Assembly (NCBI RefSeq): GCF_000308875.1
Contig: NZ_BAGL01000060.1
Coordinates: 1 to 64,000, forward strand
Origin: Nocardia transvalensis NBRC 15921
GTDB lineage: Bacteria; Actinomycetota; Actinomycetes; Mycobacteriales; Mycobacteriaceae
DNA: 64,000 bases
Direction: 5' to 3'
Under the pieces are notes generated by a model. It searched no databases and had not been told where the DNA came from. It saw only the letters and a list, made by a program, of their open reading frames with translations. A program made the translations under genes and the position numbers. Each line of letters begins with the position of its first letter. Positions within the stretch are counted from its first letter, which is position 1. This document shows, one piece after another, positions 17,220-26,531 of the stretch.

Positions 17220-18278
17220 GTTGCGATCTTCGGTCGTCCCGGAGGGCGGACCGCCAGGTCGTCGAATCCGATCATAACGAGCCAGTATTCGAGGTTGTTG
17301 CGATCCTCGGTCGCTCCAGAAGACGACCGCCAGTGGGCTATACCCACCAGCACCCTCGCTTCACCGGGGGCGCTGGGATACTCGGCTACCCTAAAGGCCG
17401 ACCCGTCGGCATGCGACAAATCCGACATCAGTTGCCGGTTTCCATTTATTGCGATCCTCAGCCGTCCCGAAAGGCGACTGCCAACAGTTCAAGCTCAAAC
17501 CCGTCGAGGTCTTCCTTGCCGTTGCGATCCTCGACCGCCCGAGGACAGCCAGCAGTCGGCTGACCGACAGCATCAACAAAGGTGTACTGGCGGTTGCGAT
17601 CCTCGGCCGCCTGGGAGGGCGGCCGCCAGTGATGCGATCCCATATCTGAGCGCCGCCCGCGGTGTCGTTGCGATCCTCGGCCGCCATAGAGACAGACCGC
17701 CAGTCCCAGGCCAGCTCCACGTCCTCGACTTGGTCCACGTTACGATCCTCCTCCCCCTTGTGGCGAACGCCCTGGGAGCTTCCGCCAGCAGCGCCGGCCT
17801 GCGCGTCGAACGCGCACCCATCGCGCAGTTGCGATCCTACGTCGCCTGGGGGCGGCCGCCGATGTCATTCCAGCCAGACGAAAGTTACGATCCTCGGTCG
17901 GCTTAGGGCGACCGACGGCAGCGCCTGCCAGCCGATTTCAGCCTCGTAGGTGTTGCGATCCTCGGGTTGCCCTATGGTGGCCCGCCAGCTCAAATATAAC
18001 AGTTCAGCCGAATGCGTTAAAAATCGTTACTATCCTCGGTCGCTCAGGTGGACGACCGCCAATGCTCAAGACACACCAAATGAGGCCGTCCGCCGGCGGT
18101 TGCGATCTTCGACTCTCCGGAGCGACCGCAGGCTTCGAGGATGTCGTTGAACATGTCGAACCAATATTTGTTGCGATCCTCAGTCACCCGGAGCGACCGC
18201 CAGCTCGAGCCCCCACTGGTAAGTTTGTGGGATGGGGATTGGTTGCGATCCTCGGTCACCTCTGAGAGCTACCGCCAG
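17220..18278 (-). CRISPR. Degenerate type I-C-like CRISPR array, about 15 repeats
   Basis: Repeats of 33-38 bp start (on the plus strand) at 17220, 17297, 17372, 17448, 17521, 17593, 17667, 17739, 17828, 17884, 17952, 18026, 18099, 18170 and 18242. Most begin GTTGCGATCCTCGG and end ACCGCCAG; the middle forms an imperfect hairpin. Spacers are mostly 35-39 bp. Nearly every repeat differs from its neighbours, and the one at 17372 is barely recognisable; a further relic may start near 17156. The minus-strand repeat would end GAGGATCGCAAC, a typical 3' handle, so transcription is probably right to left, the same direction as the cas genes. The spacers after the 17739 and 17828 repeats are about 52 and 19 bp, which suggests a local rearrangement. 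Confidence 0.88.
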
Positions 18279-18475
18279 GCTGAATGAAATGGGCTTTCGG
18301 TCCCCATTCACACTTGCGGACAGAAGGTAGGTCTGTGGTCATGTTGTTTACCCTTGGCGGCTGACTAGGAACCTTCCTGCTGTTCGGCACGCACTTAGGG
18401 TTCCGAACCGAGTTCGTTGTGTTGACGCTCCGGTCATCGTTGTAGTCCTTACGTGAGTTGTGTTGGGAGCCAAAG
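18279..18475 (-). promoter_or_regulatory. Probable leader of the CRISPR array
   Basis: A 197-bp non-coding stretch lies between the last recognisable repeat (18242-18278) and the stop of cas7. If the array is read on the minus strand, this is its leader side. The repeat at 18242 is among the less damaged ones, as expected near a leader. It is less GC-rich than the coding DNA around it. No promoter boxes could be assigned. Confidence 0.4.
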
Positions 18476-19372
18476 TTATCCGATGAGTGTGGTGAGAGTG
18501 ATGTCGTCGGGGATGGCAACGTGGTTGACGGTGATGGTGTAGTCGGTGAAGGCCCGGATAGGGGCTGTAGGTTGTTGGGCTGCGTCGGGGGTGATGGTGA
18601 TGGTGTCGGTGAGTTTGTGGGCGGGGATGGTGCCGTAGGGGTCAGGGTGGGTGAAGATGTGCAGGCCGCGCAGGGTCATTTCGGTGCGAGCGGATGCGCG
18701 GTCGTGTTCGAACATCAGGGTGAAGCTGCGCCAGAGCAGGGTGAGGTCGTCGGAGGTGACGCCGGTGCGGGCGGCGAGCGGGGCGCTGTAGTGGCCGATG
18801 CCGCGGTAGAGACCGTAGGGGATGGTGTGTTTGCTGCCCATTTCGGTTTCTTTGGTGTCGGCTTCGCGGGTGCGGGTGACGCGGGTGATGCCATGTTCCT
18901 GGGTAAGGACGGGGTGAATGCTGCGGGAGAAGCCAAGCTGGAGCGGGCCTTGCACGCGGCCGGCAGTTTTGGCGTCTTTGCCGTTCTCGCCTTTGCCGGT
19001 GGACATGACGGCGCCGAACATGCGGACGTCGTAGAAGGTTTCACACATCCACCGCCGCGCGATGGGGACGGAGTCCTTACCTTCGGTGAGTCCGAGTGCG
19101 GAGTAGGCGCGTTCGTGCTGGGAGTTGAGGGAGATTCCAGCTTGGACATAGATATCGGTGCCGGGTTTGCCTTCACCGAGGAGGCTGACCATGTTGCGGA
19201 TCTTGCGTTTGATGGCGACGTCGGTGACCAGGCCCTGCATGGTTTCGGGGTCGGTGCGGGGCGTGCCGGCGGCGTCAGGGTCGCCGTTGGGGTTGCCGTC
19301 GGTGATATCGAAAAGGAACACGAAGTCATGTTTGCGTGCCGGGTCGGTGTGCACGGTGGCGGTTGTGGTCAT
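18476..19372 (-). CDS. cas7c: Type I-C CRISPR backbone protein Cas7 (Csd2)
   Basis: A 298-residue RAMP-fold subunit that coats crRNA along the type I-C Cascade. Visible family features are the N-terminal KHDFVFLFDITDGNPNGDPD, then TDVAIKRKIRNMVS, the RRWMCETFYDVRMFGAVMST block and VQGPLQLGFSRSIHPVL. These are standard Csd2/Cas7c signatures. The protein looks complete, with a start at 19372. It is the last gene of the cas3-cas5-cas8c-cas7 operon, 40 bp after cas8c. In a complete I-C locus cas4, cas1 and cas2 would follow; here the array follows instead. Confidence 0.93.
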   Translation of the reverse strand: MTTTATVHTDPARKHDFVFLFDITDGNPNGDPDAAGTPRTDPETMQGLVTDVAIKRKIRNMVSLLGEGKPGTDIYVQAGISLNSQHERAYSALGLTEGKDSVPIARRWMCETFYDVRMFGAVMSTGKGENGKDAKTAGRVQGPLQLGFSRSIHPVLTQEHGITRVTRTREADTKETEMGSKHTIPYGLYRGIGHYSAPLAARTGVTSDDLTLLWRSFTLMFEHDRASARTEMTLRGLHIFTHPDPYGTIPAHKLTDTITITPDAAQQPTAPIRAFTDYTITVNHVAIPDDITLTTLIG

Positions 19373-19412
19373 GCGGATAACTCCTGAGTCGTGAATAGTG
19401 AGAATTGGATGG

Positions 19413-21224
19413 TCAAGCGGCCGGCGCGTCGCCGGTTTCAGTCTGCTTGGCGGCCTTGGCTTTTCGCACGGCGGTCAGGTCGGCGGCACGCTGATGGTCG
19501 TAGCCGAGGATGAATTGGGATTGGCCGCGACCGTCGAGATTTTCGGGGATGCCGGTGTCACGATCGAGGAGTTCGGTGAGTTGGGCAAGCCGGCGGTCGA
19601 GTGCGATGCCCTTGCCTTTGGTGGCGTCTCGTCCAGTGAGTTTCTTGATGTGGGCGTTGGCATTGGTACGCAGGCGTCGCATGGTGGTGGCGGGCTGGAT
19701 CATGGCTGCGGTGAAATAGCGGTCACGGATGGTGGCGTTGATACCAGGAATCGCGGCGCTCTGGATTGCTTCCAGGACGGCGAACATGCGGCCCCACACA
19801 TATGCGGGGTCGGTGGCGGTCTCGTCGAGACCGGGCATGATTTTCTCCTCGTTGCGGGTGAGGTAGGGCGAGCGGTTGGCGGCCAGGCGCAGCAGCGCCA
19901 CGCGGGGCAGGTCGACGTGATGGTCGTTGCGAATCCGGTGCAGCAGCCCGGCGACCAGGTGCGGTGGCGGTGCGGTGCCGTGAAGCGCGCAGCGCAGCAG
20001 GTCTTTCTCGATGCCATGGATGCTGCTGCCGGGGACATAGGTATTGCGGTGGTGATCCCATCGGCCGGTGGCGCCCACCATGGCGCGCAGGGCGACGTAG
20101 TGGGTGCCGTCAGCCCACAGCTGGGTGGATTGGTGGTCGTTGAACCAGGCGGCGAGCCGTCGTTTGATCCTGGGCACCGGGATGTCCATCCAGTCGCGGA
20201 CGATGACCCGGCTCCGGTTGGCAGACAGGGTGAGTGCGTAGAACTGGTTGGAGTCGTCGTCCTCGTCGTCTTCCCTGTCGTCGGCGCCGGTGTGCACGCC
20301 ACGGTGTGCTTGGGCCAGGAGTGCCTCGACGGTTTCGCGGACAGGGGCGTCGAGGTCCATCCAGCTGGTGTCATCGGGCTCGCGGAGCCACCAGGTAATG
20401 ACGGTGTCCTCGCCGCGACGGCGTTGGTCCGGGTCGGACAGCAGATCGGTGAGCGCGGCCATGGCGCCGTTGCCACAGTCGGCACAGAGGGGGGTATTAG
20501 CGAGTTTGATCGTTCCGCTACGGCCCTGCGCGGGGGTGTTGATCGACACGATCGCGGCGTCGCGGCCCCGCTTCGGGCGGCCTTTGTTGTCGACACCGAC
20601 GGGGATCAAGGCGCCTGCGATCATCTGAGGCATGCTGGTCAGCAGCGGGCCAGGCTCGCCGCAGGCCAGGCATAGACCGTCGGAGCCGCTCTTCTTGCGG
20701 GCACCGGCCACCCCGGTCCAGAACTCGACGGCGGAATCGCGGCGGTGGGCCCAGTGCTCGTCGACCATGACACCAACCAGAGCGCCGGAGGTCAGTTCGC
20801 GTTCTTTCGCCTCGTCGAGTCGACCGAGTAGCGTCAGATGGCCTTCGCGGGTGAAGAATTCGTCGACGATCCGCGCGACTGGGTCGGGCGTGGAGTGAGC
20901 CCAGTCTCGCAGGAGGTCGAGGTAGGCGTCGTTGCGTTGGATGGCGTCCGTGTAAGACTTTTCGGTGTCGTCCTTGGCGACGCCGAATACGTATTCGGCG
21001 GTGTCGACCAGAAACATCGGCGGCGGTTTCTGCCCTGACCGCACCAGATACGGCGTCGGAATCGGTGAACCGGACTTGTGCTCGGCGGTGGCGCGGTCGA
21101 TCAGGGCAGCCGTGCCGGCAGCCGGGTCGATCGAGATCACCCACCGCACCGGCCGCTCGCGCTGGTAGTGATCGCGTGTGTCGCCTTCGCGGGTGGAAAG
21201 GGCGACGAGCGCGGTGATCAGCAC
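19413..21224 (-). CDS. cas8c: Type I-C CRISPR large subunit Cas8c (Csd1)
   Basis: A 603-residue Csd1/Cas8c protein, the large Cascade subunit that recognises the PAM in type I-C. The N-terminus MLITALVALSTREGDTRDHY and VRWVISIDPAAGTAALID fit the family. A zinc-type CxxC...CxxC arrangement is seen as DGLCLACGEPGP and TPLCADCGNG. The central YALTLSANRSRVIVRDWMDI strand and C-terminal FILGYDHQRAADL segment are characteristic. The length matches the family. The start overlaps the end of cas5 by seven bases. No frame damage is seen. Confidence 0.92.
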   Translation of the reverse strand: MLITALVALSTREGDTRDHYQRERPVRWVISIDPAAGTAALIDRATAEHKSGSPIPTPYLVRSGQKPPPMFLVDTAEYVFGVAKDDTEKSYTDAIQRNDAYLDLLRDWAHSTPDPVARIVDEFFTREGHLTLLGRLDEAKERELTSGALVGVMVDEHWAHRRDSAVEFWTGVAGARKKSGSDGLCLACGEPGPLLTSMPQMIAGALIPVGVDNKGRPKRGRDAAIVSINTPAQGRSGTIKLANTPLCADCGNGAMAALTDLLSDPDQRRRGEDTVITWWLREPDDTSWMDLDAPVRETVEALLAQAHRGVHTGADDREDDEDDDSNQFYALTLSANRSRVIVRDWMDIPVPRIKRRLAAWFNDHQSTQLWADGTHYVALRAMVGATGRWDHHRNTYVPGSSIHGIEKDLLRCALHGTAPPPHLVAGLLHRIRNDHHVDLPRVALLRLAANRSPYLTRNEEKIMPGLDETATDPAYVWGRMFAVLEAIQSAAIPGINATIRDRYFTAAMIQPATTMRRLRTNANAHIKKLTGRDATKGKGIALDRRLAQLTELLDRDTGIPENLDGRGQSQFILGYDHQRAADLTAVRKAKAAKQTETGDAPAA

Positions 21225-21955
21225 CGGGCCTCCCGCGGGCCTCGACTGGTGCTGTGGTGCTGGGTGCGGCCCGCTGGTGGGCGGGCGGAGGGGAGTTCGA
21301 TTCCCTGGGGCGGGACGTGCAGGGTGCCTCCCTCGAGGGCGGCGTGGAACCAGTCGTAGGTTTCGCTGCCGTCGGGGTGGTAGCGGATGCGGTGGAGCAT
21401 CACTCCGAGGTCCTTGTTCGCGTCGCGTCCGCGGATCGGTTTCCGGCTGGTGGGTTTGCCGAAGGTGGCGGAGAATTCCCGGCAGCCCAGGAACGGCTGG
21501 GAGAAGCAGGCGCCGCGGTCGACGCGGCGGCGGAACTGCTCGCGGTATTTCACCTCGGTGCCGTGCGCGCCGGGCAGGAGTTTGATCTGGGCGTAGATGC
21601 GGTAGGCGACGTCACGCAGGGCGACGGTGTTGCGTTGGTCGCGGTCGGCTTCCGCGTCGAGGTGCAGACCGGGATCAGCTTGCGCGCGGCGGACCCAGTC
21701 GTCGGTGGTGACGGATTTGACTTCGTTGCGGCGGATCGAGAACCAGCGGATCGGTTCCAGCACCTCGATTTTCGTGATTACATACTCGAATCCGGGTTTC
21801 CAGAAGATCGCGTCCAGGATCCCCCGGGCTGCGGACGGGGTCATGACCTCGTAGCTGAGTCGTTCGGCCTTCAACTCTGGGCGGGTGAAACATGCGTAGT
21901 CACCACGCACCTCCACCACTAACGCCGGATGCTGGTATCTGGGATGGGTGTTCAA
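21218..21955 (-). CDS. cas5c: Type I-C Cas5 (Cas5c/Cas5d), pre-crRNA processing subunit
   Basis: A 245-residue Cas5 protein. It begins MNTHPRYQHPALVVEVRGDY and shows the family blocks ERLSYEVMTPSAARGILDAI, FWKPGFEYVITKIEVLEPIR and the C-terminal FSQPFLGCREFSATF. In type I-C systems, which lack Cas6, Cas5 cuts the CRISPR transcript and holds the 5' handle. The start codon overlaps the cas3 stop by four bases (ATGA). The protein is intact, so repeat decay in the array would be the limiting factor for crRNA production. Confidence 0.92.
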   Translation of the reverse strand: MNTHPRYQHPALVVEVRGDYACFTRPELKAERLSYEVMTPSAARGILDAIFWKPGFEYVITKIEVLEPIRWFSIRRNEVKSVTTDDWVRRAQADPGLHLDAEADRDQRNTVALRDVAYRIYAQIKLLPGAHGTEVKYREQFRRRVDRGACFSQPFLGCREFSATFGKPTSRKPIRGRDANKDLGVMLHRIRYHPDGSETYDWFHAALEGGTLHVPPQGIELPSARPPAGRTQHHSTSRGPREARC

Positions 21956-24167
21956 AAGATGAAACCTCCTGTGCCATAGTCGATTCCACGGTCCGGGTGA
22001 TAGTCACCGGTCCATTCGTGCAAGTCGCTGAGTAGCGGGCGGGCGTACCCGGCGGTCGCCGCCCGCACGGCCAGTGGCCGCGGCAGGGCGGCCAGGTACG
22101 GTTGCAGGCGCCGATACGCCGACCGATCCACCGGTCCGTCCGCCAGCAACTGGTCAAGAATCCGGTAACGTTCCGCCGAATCGCCGTAGGGAACGAGGAC
22201 GGGGACGGTGCGCTCGTCGATCATCGTGAACAGGTCGGCGACCTTGGTGAAGTTGAAATCCCGTCGTAGCGTCGTTATTTGTGTTGCGGTGGAGGAGTTT
22301 TCGATGTTGTCGACCGCGTACCGTATTTTGTAGTAACGGGCCAACGCGTCCAGCCGGTCCAGGTCGCGGCCGGGTCCGAACTGTGCTCGGGTGATCTCCA
22401 GCGCCGCCCCGTACATCAACTGCGCGGCCCTCGCATCGCCGTCGGCGGGTTCGAACACAACCACTGTGCCCTCCGGCAGCAGCCCGTTGCGGTTGCAGCG
22501 ACCCGCGGCCTGCAGCAACGCCTCCGCCGGCGCGAACGCCCGGTACACCCGTGGGAAATCCAGGTCCACTCCTGCCTCGACCAGCTGCGTGCTGACTACC
22601 GCCACCGGCTGTCCGTCCCGCAAACGCGTCTCGACCGTCCTCATCACCGCCCGCACGTGCGCGCCCGCCATGCGAGTCGACAGATGCAGCACCGGGCCCC
22701 CGCAGCGGCGGACCGCAGCGAGGTGACGATGCACCCGGGCCGCGTCCCGGGTGGTGTTCACGATCAGCAACACCTGATGCTGGTCGGCCGCTTCGTCGGC
22801 GATCTCTGCCAGCGACAGTTTCGGTGTGGTGCGCCACTGGAACCGCACCCGCCGTATCGCCTGGAGTTCGTCGAACAACTCCTGTGGCTGCTTGATCACC
22901 TGTGTGGGTGTGAGATCCCGGAAGATGTCGAGGCCGAAGAACTCCGGCTGGGTGGCCGAGGCCAGCACCACGCTCGTACCGAAGTACTCGGTCAGATGCC
23001 GCAGCACTGTCAGGATCGGCATCAGCATCGCGTCGGGCAGCGCCTGTACCTCGTCCAGCACGATCACTGCGCCCGCGAGCCGGTGCAGCTTCCGCATCGC
23101 CGCTGGCCGGCGATCGAACAGCGACTCGAACAGCTGCACCGTCGTGGTCACCACCACCGGCTCATCCAGTTCTCCGCCCCCAGTCGATGCCGCCGCCGTT
23201 CGCCCTCGGGCAGTGCGTCCACATCCACTCCCGAATGGTGCTCGAGCACATGCTCGGCACCGAACAACCGCCGATACACCCGCGCGTTCTGACCGGTGAT
23301 CGAGGTGAACGGCACCGCCACGATCAACCGCGACCCGCCCCGCGCCCGCGCGTGGTGCACACCGAGCCCAGCGACCGCGATGGTCTTGCCCGCACCAGTC
23401 GGCGCCGCAAACGGGAACAACGCCGCCTCTCCCGCCGCCACGCCCGCGGCAACCGCCTGCTCGTAGACCCGCGACCGCACTCCGTCCACCGGCGACACCC
23501 CACACGCCGCGGCCTGCTCAGCCAAATACTCGACACGGTTGGCCTCGAACACCTCCACCAGCGATGCCAACGAAACCGCCTGTGGTTCAGTCTGTTCGGC
23601 GTAATGGCCGCGGGTGTCGAGAACATCGGCGTCGACCACCGCGCTGAATACCAACCGCACCAGCAGCTCGATAGCTTCCCGGTTCTCATCCCGCAGCACC
23701 CACTCGGGCACCGGGACCGGGCTGCCTCGCTGAACCTCCGGGACGATCGCCGCGACCGCGCCGACGGCTTCCTGCACCGCGTCGCGTTCACCCCGGACCT
23801 CTTGTCTGACAGCATCTTTCAACAGCAACAGATCGGACAGGCCACCGTGGTGGCCCCACACCACCATTGCGAACACCGGCGGCCGGATATGTTGGGCCGC
23901 AAGCCACGTCCCCGCCCGCTTGTGATCGATCGACTGGCCATCGACCCCGACCACGCGGCCGCCCGACGCCTCGGCACGCAGCAGGCCCTGCTGCCACACC
24001 AACCTCGCCTTCCCCGCATCATGAACCAGCGCAAGGTAATAGGCGATGCACTCGGCGCCGAACACCGCCGCGAAGCTCCCCGCCAGCCCGGCGGTCCCCC
24101 GCAAATGCGCCACCAACGGATGACGCACCCCTCGGGCGTTCTTGCTGTGCGCCCACAGATCCGACAT
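21952..24167 (-). pseudogene. cas3: CRISPR helicase-nuclease Cas3, split by a single-base frameshift
   Basis: It starts MSDLWAHSKNARGVRHPLVA at 24167. The HD nuclease domain shows LALVHDAGKARLVWQQ and VVWGHHGGLSDL. The helicase begins with APTGAGKTIAVAG (Walker A). In this frame translation ends after GAENWMSRWW near 23145. The next frame continues DEPVVVTTTVQLFESLFDRR, then IVLDEVQALPD (DExx), motif V-like VVSTQLVEAGVDLDFPRVY and motif VI LLQAAGRCNRNG, to a stop at 21952. Reading GAENW-DEPVVV needs one extra G, so one base was lost near 23167. The full-length product (~738 residues) would have every Cas3 motif. The shift could be a real inactivating mutation or an assembly error. Confidence 0.85.
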
Positions 24168-24453
24168 ACACACCCCTGCTCGCCGAACAATGAGCCAGAC
24201 CGTACGCCCGAGGTACGACAAGAACGCACACCACCCGACGAACGCACCGGTCCAATGAGTGTGGAGAGCCGAACTCATTGCCACCCATCGAATTTAGGGT
24301 TGAAACCGTACCGTGTGCCCGTTCTCGTCCGTCCAGAAATCACAGCCGCTCGACACCGGCATATCGGCCTCGGCGGTTTCGCGTCTCACCGCTTCCGGTG
24401 CCGACTGGTGTCCGTCACGCTGTGCGGCGTCGGGTTGTGGGGTGTTACGGCTG

Positions 24454-25443
24454 TTATTCGGATAGGCCTTCGGCGGTCAGCGCATCCACCAGCGCCTTGG
24501 CGCTTGCGCGTAGCGTGTCGCTCTCGGCCTGCTCCGCCAATGCGAACAAATAGTCGAAGAACGCTTGCAGACCGAGTTCATCCTTGCCGTTCTCGGTTCG
24601 CGTGGTCCTTGAGATCGCTTCTGCCCCAAGGGTGAGGAGGGTGTCCAAGACTTTGGCCAGCGCGGTCTCCGGCGAATCCTTCATCGCCTCGGCCACGGTG
24701 CGGTTTAGGAACGCTTGGACCACCGACGCTTCGACGGTGGAGGTGGCGAACTGCTGTCGCGACCACAGGTCATCGTCGCTGCGTTCGTTCTTTCCGGCGG
24801 CGTAAGGCGCGAGGTAGCCGCGTTTGCGTGCTTCGCTCAGCCAGCGACTTGCGGTGATGCGTGAGACACCCCAGTGCTCCGCTATCGCTTTGCGGGCGGC
24901 GACACCGTCGGCCTCCGCCTTGATATACCACCAGGCGACCTGCATGTAATGCTCTGCGTGCCATGACCGTCCAGACTTTGGCGTCTGGGTTCGAGCATCG
25001 CCGAGCAACTGCGAGACGCGATTTCCCCATTCCGTCTTCAAGGCGCGTTTGACGCGGTTGAGAATCAGGCGCAGCTGCACGCGACGCAATCCGGTCTGGG
25101 TGATCGCCACGGGTACGGACGGATCACGCTGGCTCACCAACAGCTCCGTGATCATGGGCACTCCGTTCACGAGGCGCCCTTCGGCCGCGTATTTCCACGG
25201 CCCTGGCGCATCGTCGTAGCTCACCACGACCGATTCGGTCCCGTCGTCGTTGGCGAGGACCCGACCGCCCGTTCCAGGGCCTCCGAACGGCGGAACGCTG
25301 AGCATAGCGACGACCTTGTTTTCGTCCGAAATGATAAGCCCCTGACATAGTGATGTATCTCTGATCGTAGACAACGACCCAGTGCGGGTACCAGGCTGGA
25401 TACCAGCAGATGGCCATGAGCGGCCGTCCGATTTGGTGGACAT
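24454..25443 (-). CDS. Putative helix-turn-helix DNA-binding protein of unknown family
   Basis: A protein of up to 329 residues; a shorter start at MLSVPPFGGPGTGG (25305) is possible and loses little. The central part reads HAEHYMQVAWWYIKAEADGV followed by ARKAIAEHWGVSRITASRWL, a clear HTH with a SRITASRWLSEARKRGYL recognition helix. It resembles the HTH of Actinobacteria-specific regulators near mobile elements, but the rest matches no family I know. It lies 286 bp upstream of cas3 on the same strand, so it may regulate the cas operon, or it may be an element maintenance gene. Confidence 0.6.
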   Translation of the reverse strand: MSTKSDGRSWPSAGIQPGTRTGSLSTIRDTSLCQGLIISDENKVVAMLSVPPFGGPGTGGRVLANDDGTESVVVSYDDAPGPWKYAAEGRLVNGVPMITELLVSQRDPSVPVAITQTGLRRVQLRLILNRVKRALKTEWGNRVSQLLGDARTQTPKSGRSWHAEHYMQVAWWYIKAEADGVAARKAIAEHWGVSRITASRWLSEARKRGYLAPYAAGKNERSDDDLWSRQQFATSTVEASVVQAFLNRTVAEAMKDSPETALAKVLDTLLTLGAEAISRTTRTENGKDELGLQAFFDYLFALAEQAESDTLRASAKALVDALTAEGLSE

Positions 25444-25465
25444 CCAGAGCGAAAGGCGTCGTCAC

Positions 25466-25654
25466 GTGACATCTAGCACCGCGAACCGGTCCGGTTCGCA
25501 CCCCGACCCCGAACGCTTGTCGTTGCGCTGGTTCGTGATCCTCACAACCGCAGGGGCGAGCGGGACAGCCATCGGGGCGATCACCGACGTGAGCCTGGGA
25601 GTCGGGATTGGCCTCGCGGTGATCGGCTTGCTGCACACGATCCTCGACCGGTAA
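25466..25654 (+). CDS. Small two-helix membrane protein
   Basis: A 62-residue frame from GTG at 25466, with GAAAGG at 25451-25456 as a plausible ribosome binding site. It starts with a polar SSTANRSGSHPDPERLSLRW stretch. Two hydrophobic segments follow, WFVILTTAGASGTAIGAI and LGVGIGLAVIGLLHTIL, consistent with a membrane hairpin. No family is recognised. A longer in-frame ATG (25382) exists but its extension overlaps the 5' end of the HTH gene and looks non-coding. Small hairpin membrane proteins are common in defence and toxin loci; a role here is speculative. Confidence 0.45.
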   Translation: MTSSTANRSGSHPDPERLSLRWFVILTTAGASGTAIGAITDVSLGVGIGLAVIGLLHTILDR

Positions 25655-25955
25655 CAACCGGCCGCCAGCTCCGACGCGTCCGGCGAAGGGCGTGTCGGAG
25701 CAGCGGACGAAGGCTGGCAACAAATAACACCAGCCACAGCTGTCTTGTGTGATGCCCCGGGGTCTCCCGCACCGGCGCACACCTGGGCACCGCGGAGCTG
25801 GCCGACCAGGCGGACGCGGAGACCCGCCGGAGGTGCGCCGCGCCCGCCACCGCAAGGTGCGTGTCTCGCCTGGCGAAGGCACGGAATCGACTAGATTTGA
25901 CCAATTGGCCGCTGATGAGGGTGCGGCACGTTTCGAAGCCGGAGGTTTAGTAGGC
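25655..25955. other. Intergenic, no gene seen
   Basis: A 301-bp stretch in which I see no supported gene or obvious repeat. The end carries GGAGGT (25941-25946), which is correctly spaced for the ATG at 25956 of the following Bell-like frame. Confidence 0.4.
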
Positions 25956-26436
25956 ATGGATCCGCTGAATGGTCGCGGGGGCGGTGGCTATAGGTGCATC
26001 CGAAGGGGCACGTCAGACCGTCAAGAAGATAGTCACCGATTCGTATGACGCACTGCGGCAGTGGATCGTTGACCGCTACGCGGTTGCGACTGCAGCTGTC
26101 GAAGAGATCGAATCCGATCCCAGCGAAGAACTGCGGCGACAACTGCTGGCCAAGAAACTCCGCCAGGCCGGTGCGGGCGAGGACGCCGAACTGCAGGATC
26201 TCGCGCAAGCGCTGCTGAACCAGATCGAGGAACATGCGCCCGGCGCCGCGGCGGCAGTGGGCGTCCGACTTCAGCGCGTTGAGGCCGGTGGCGATATCGA
26301 AGTCATCGATGTCGAGGTCGAAGGTGGCAGTGGAGTGACGGCCGAGGATGTGTCCGCCGGCGGGTCCGTGAGGATCCAGGGTGTCAAGGTGCGGGCCACT
26401 CAGGAGCCGCCCCACCCTCCCAGGGCGCGGCGGTAG
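25956..26436 (+). pseudogene. Second Bell-like protein, 5' end frameshifted
   Basis: The frame at 25969-26436 encodes 155 residues: MVAGAVAIGASEGARQTVKK, DALRQWIVDRYAVATAAVEE, and ADLQ-like helices through DLAQALLNQIEEHAPG. It then turns to Gly/Val-rich motifs VEAGGDIEVIDVEV and SAGGSVRIQGVKV. The true start is probably ATG 25956 (ATG GAT CCG CTG...), which follows a good GGAGGT site and gives the family-like beginning MDPL. It is out of frame with the rest, so a 1- or 2-base indel lies near 25968. Internal initiation at 25969 could still give nearly the whole domain. Helical domain plus C-terminal amyloid-like motif parallels the protein at 12054-12440. No NB-ARC gene is adjacent. Confidence 0.55.
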
Positions 26437-26531
26437 ACGGCGAAACTGCCTCCGCGCTAGTCGGTTACACCTCCAGTCAGAGCCATCTGTCCGCCGGAGG
26501 GGACATCAATACCTACCTCGGCGCAAGCCCG

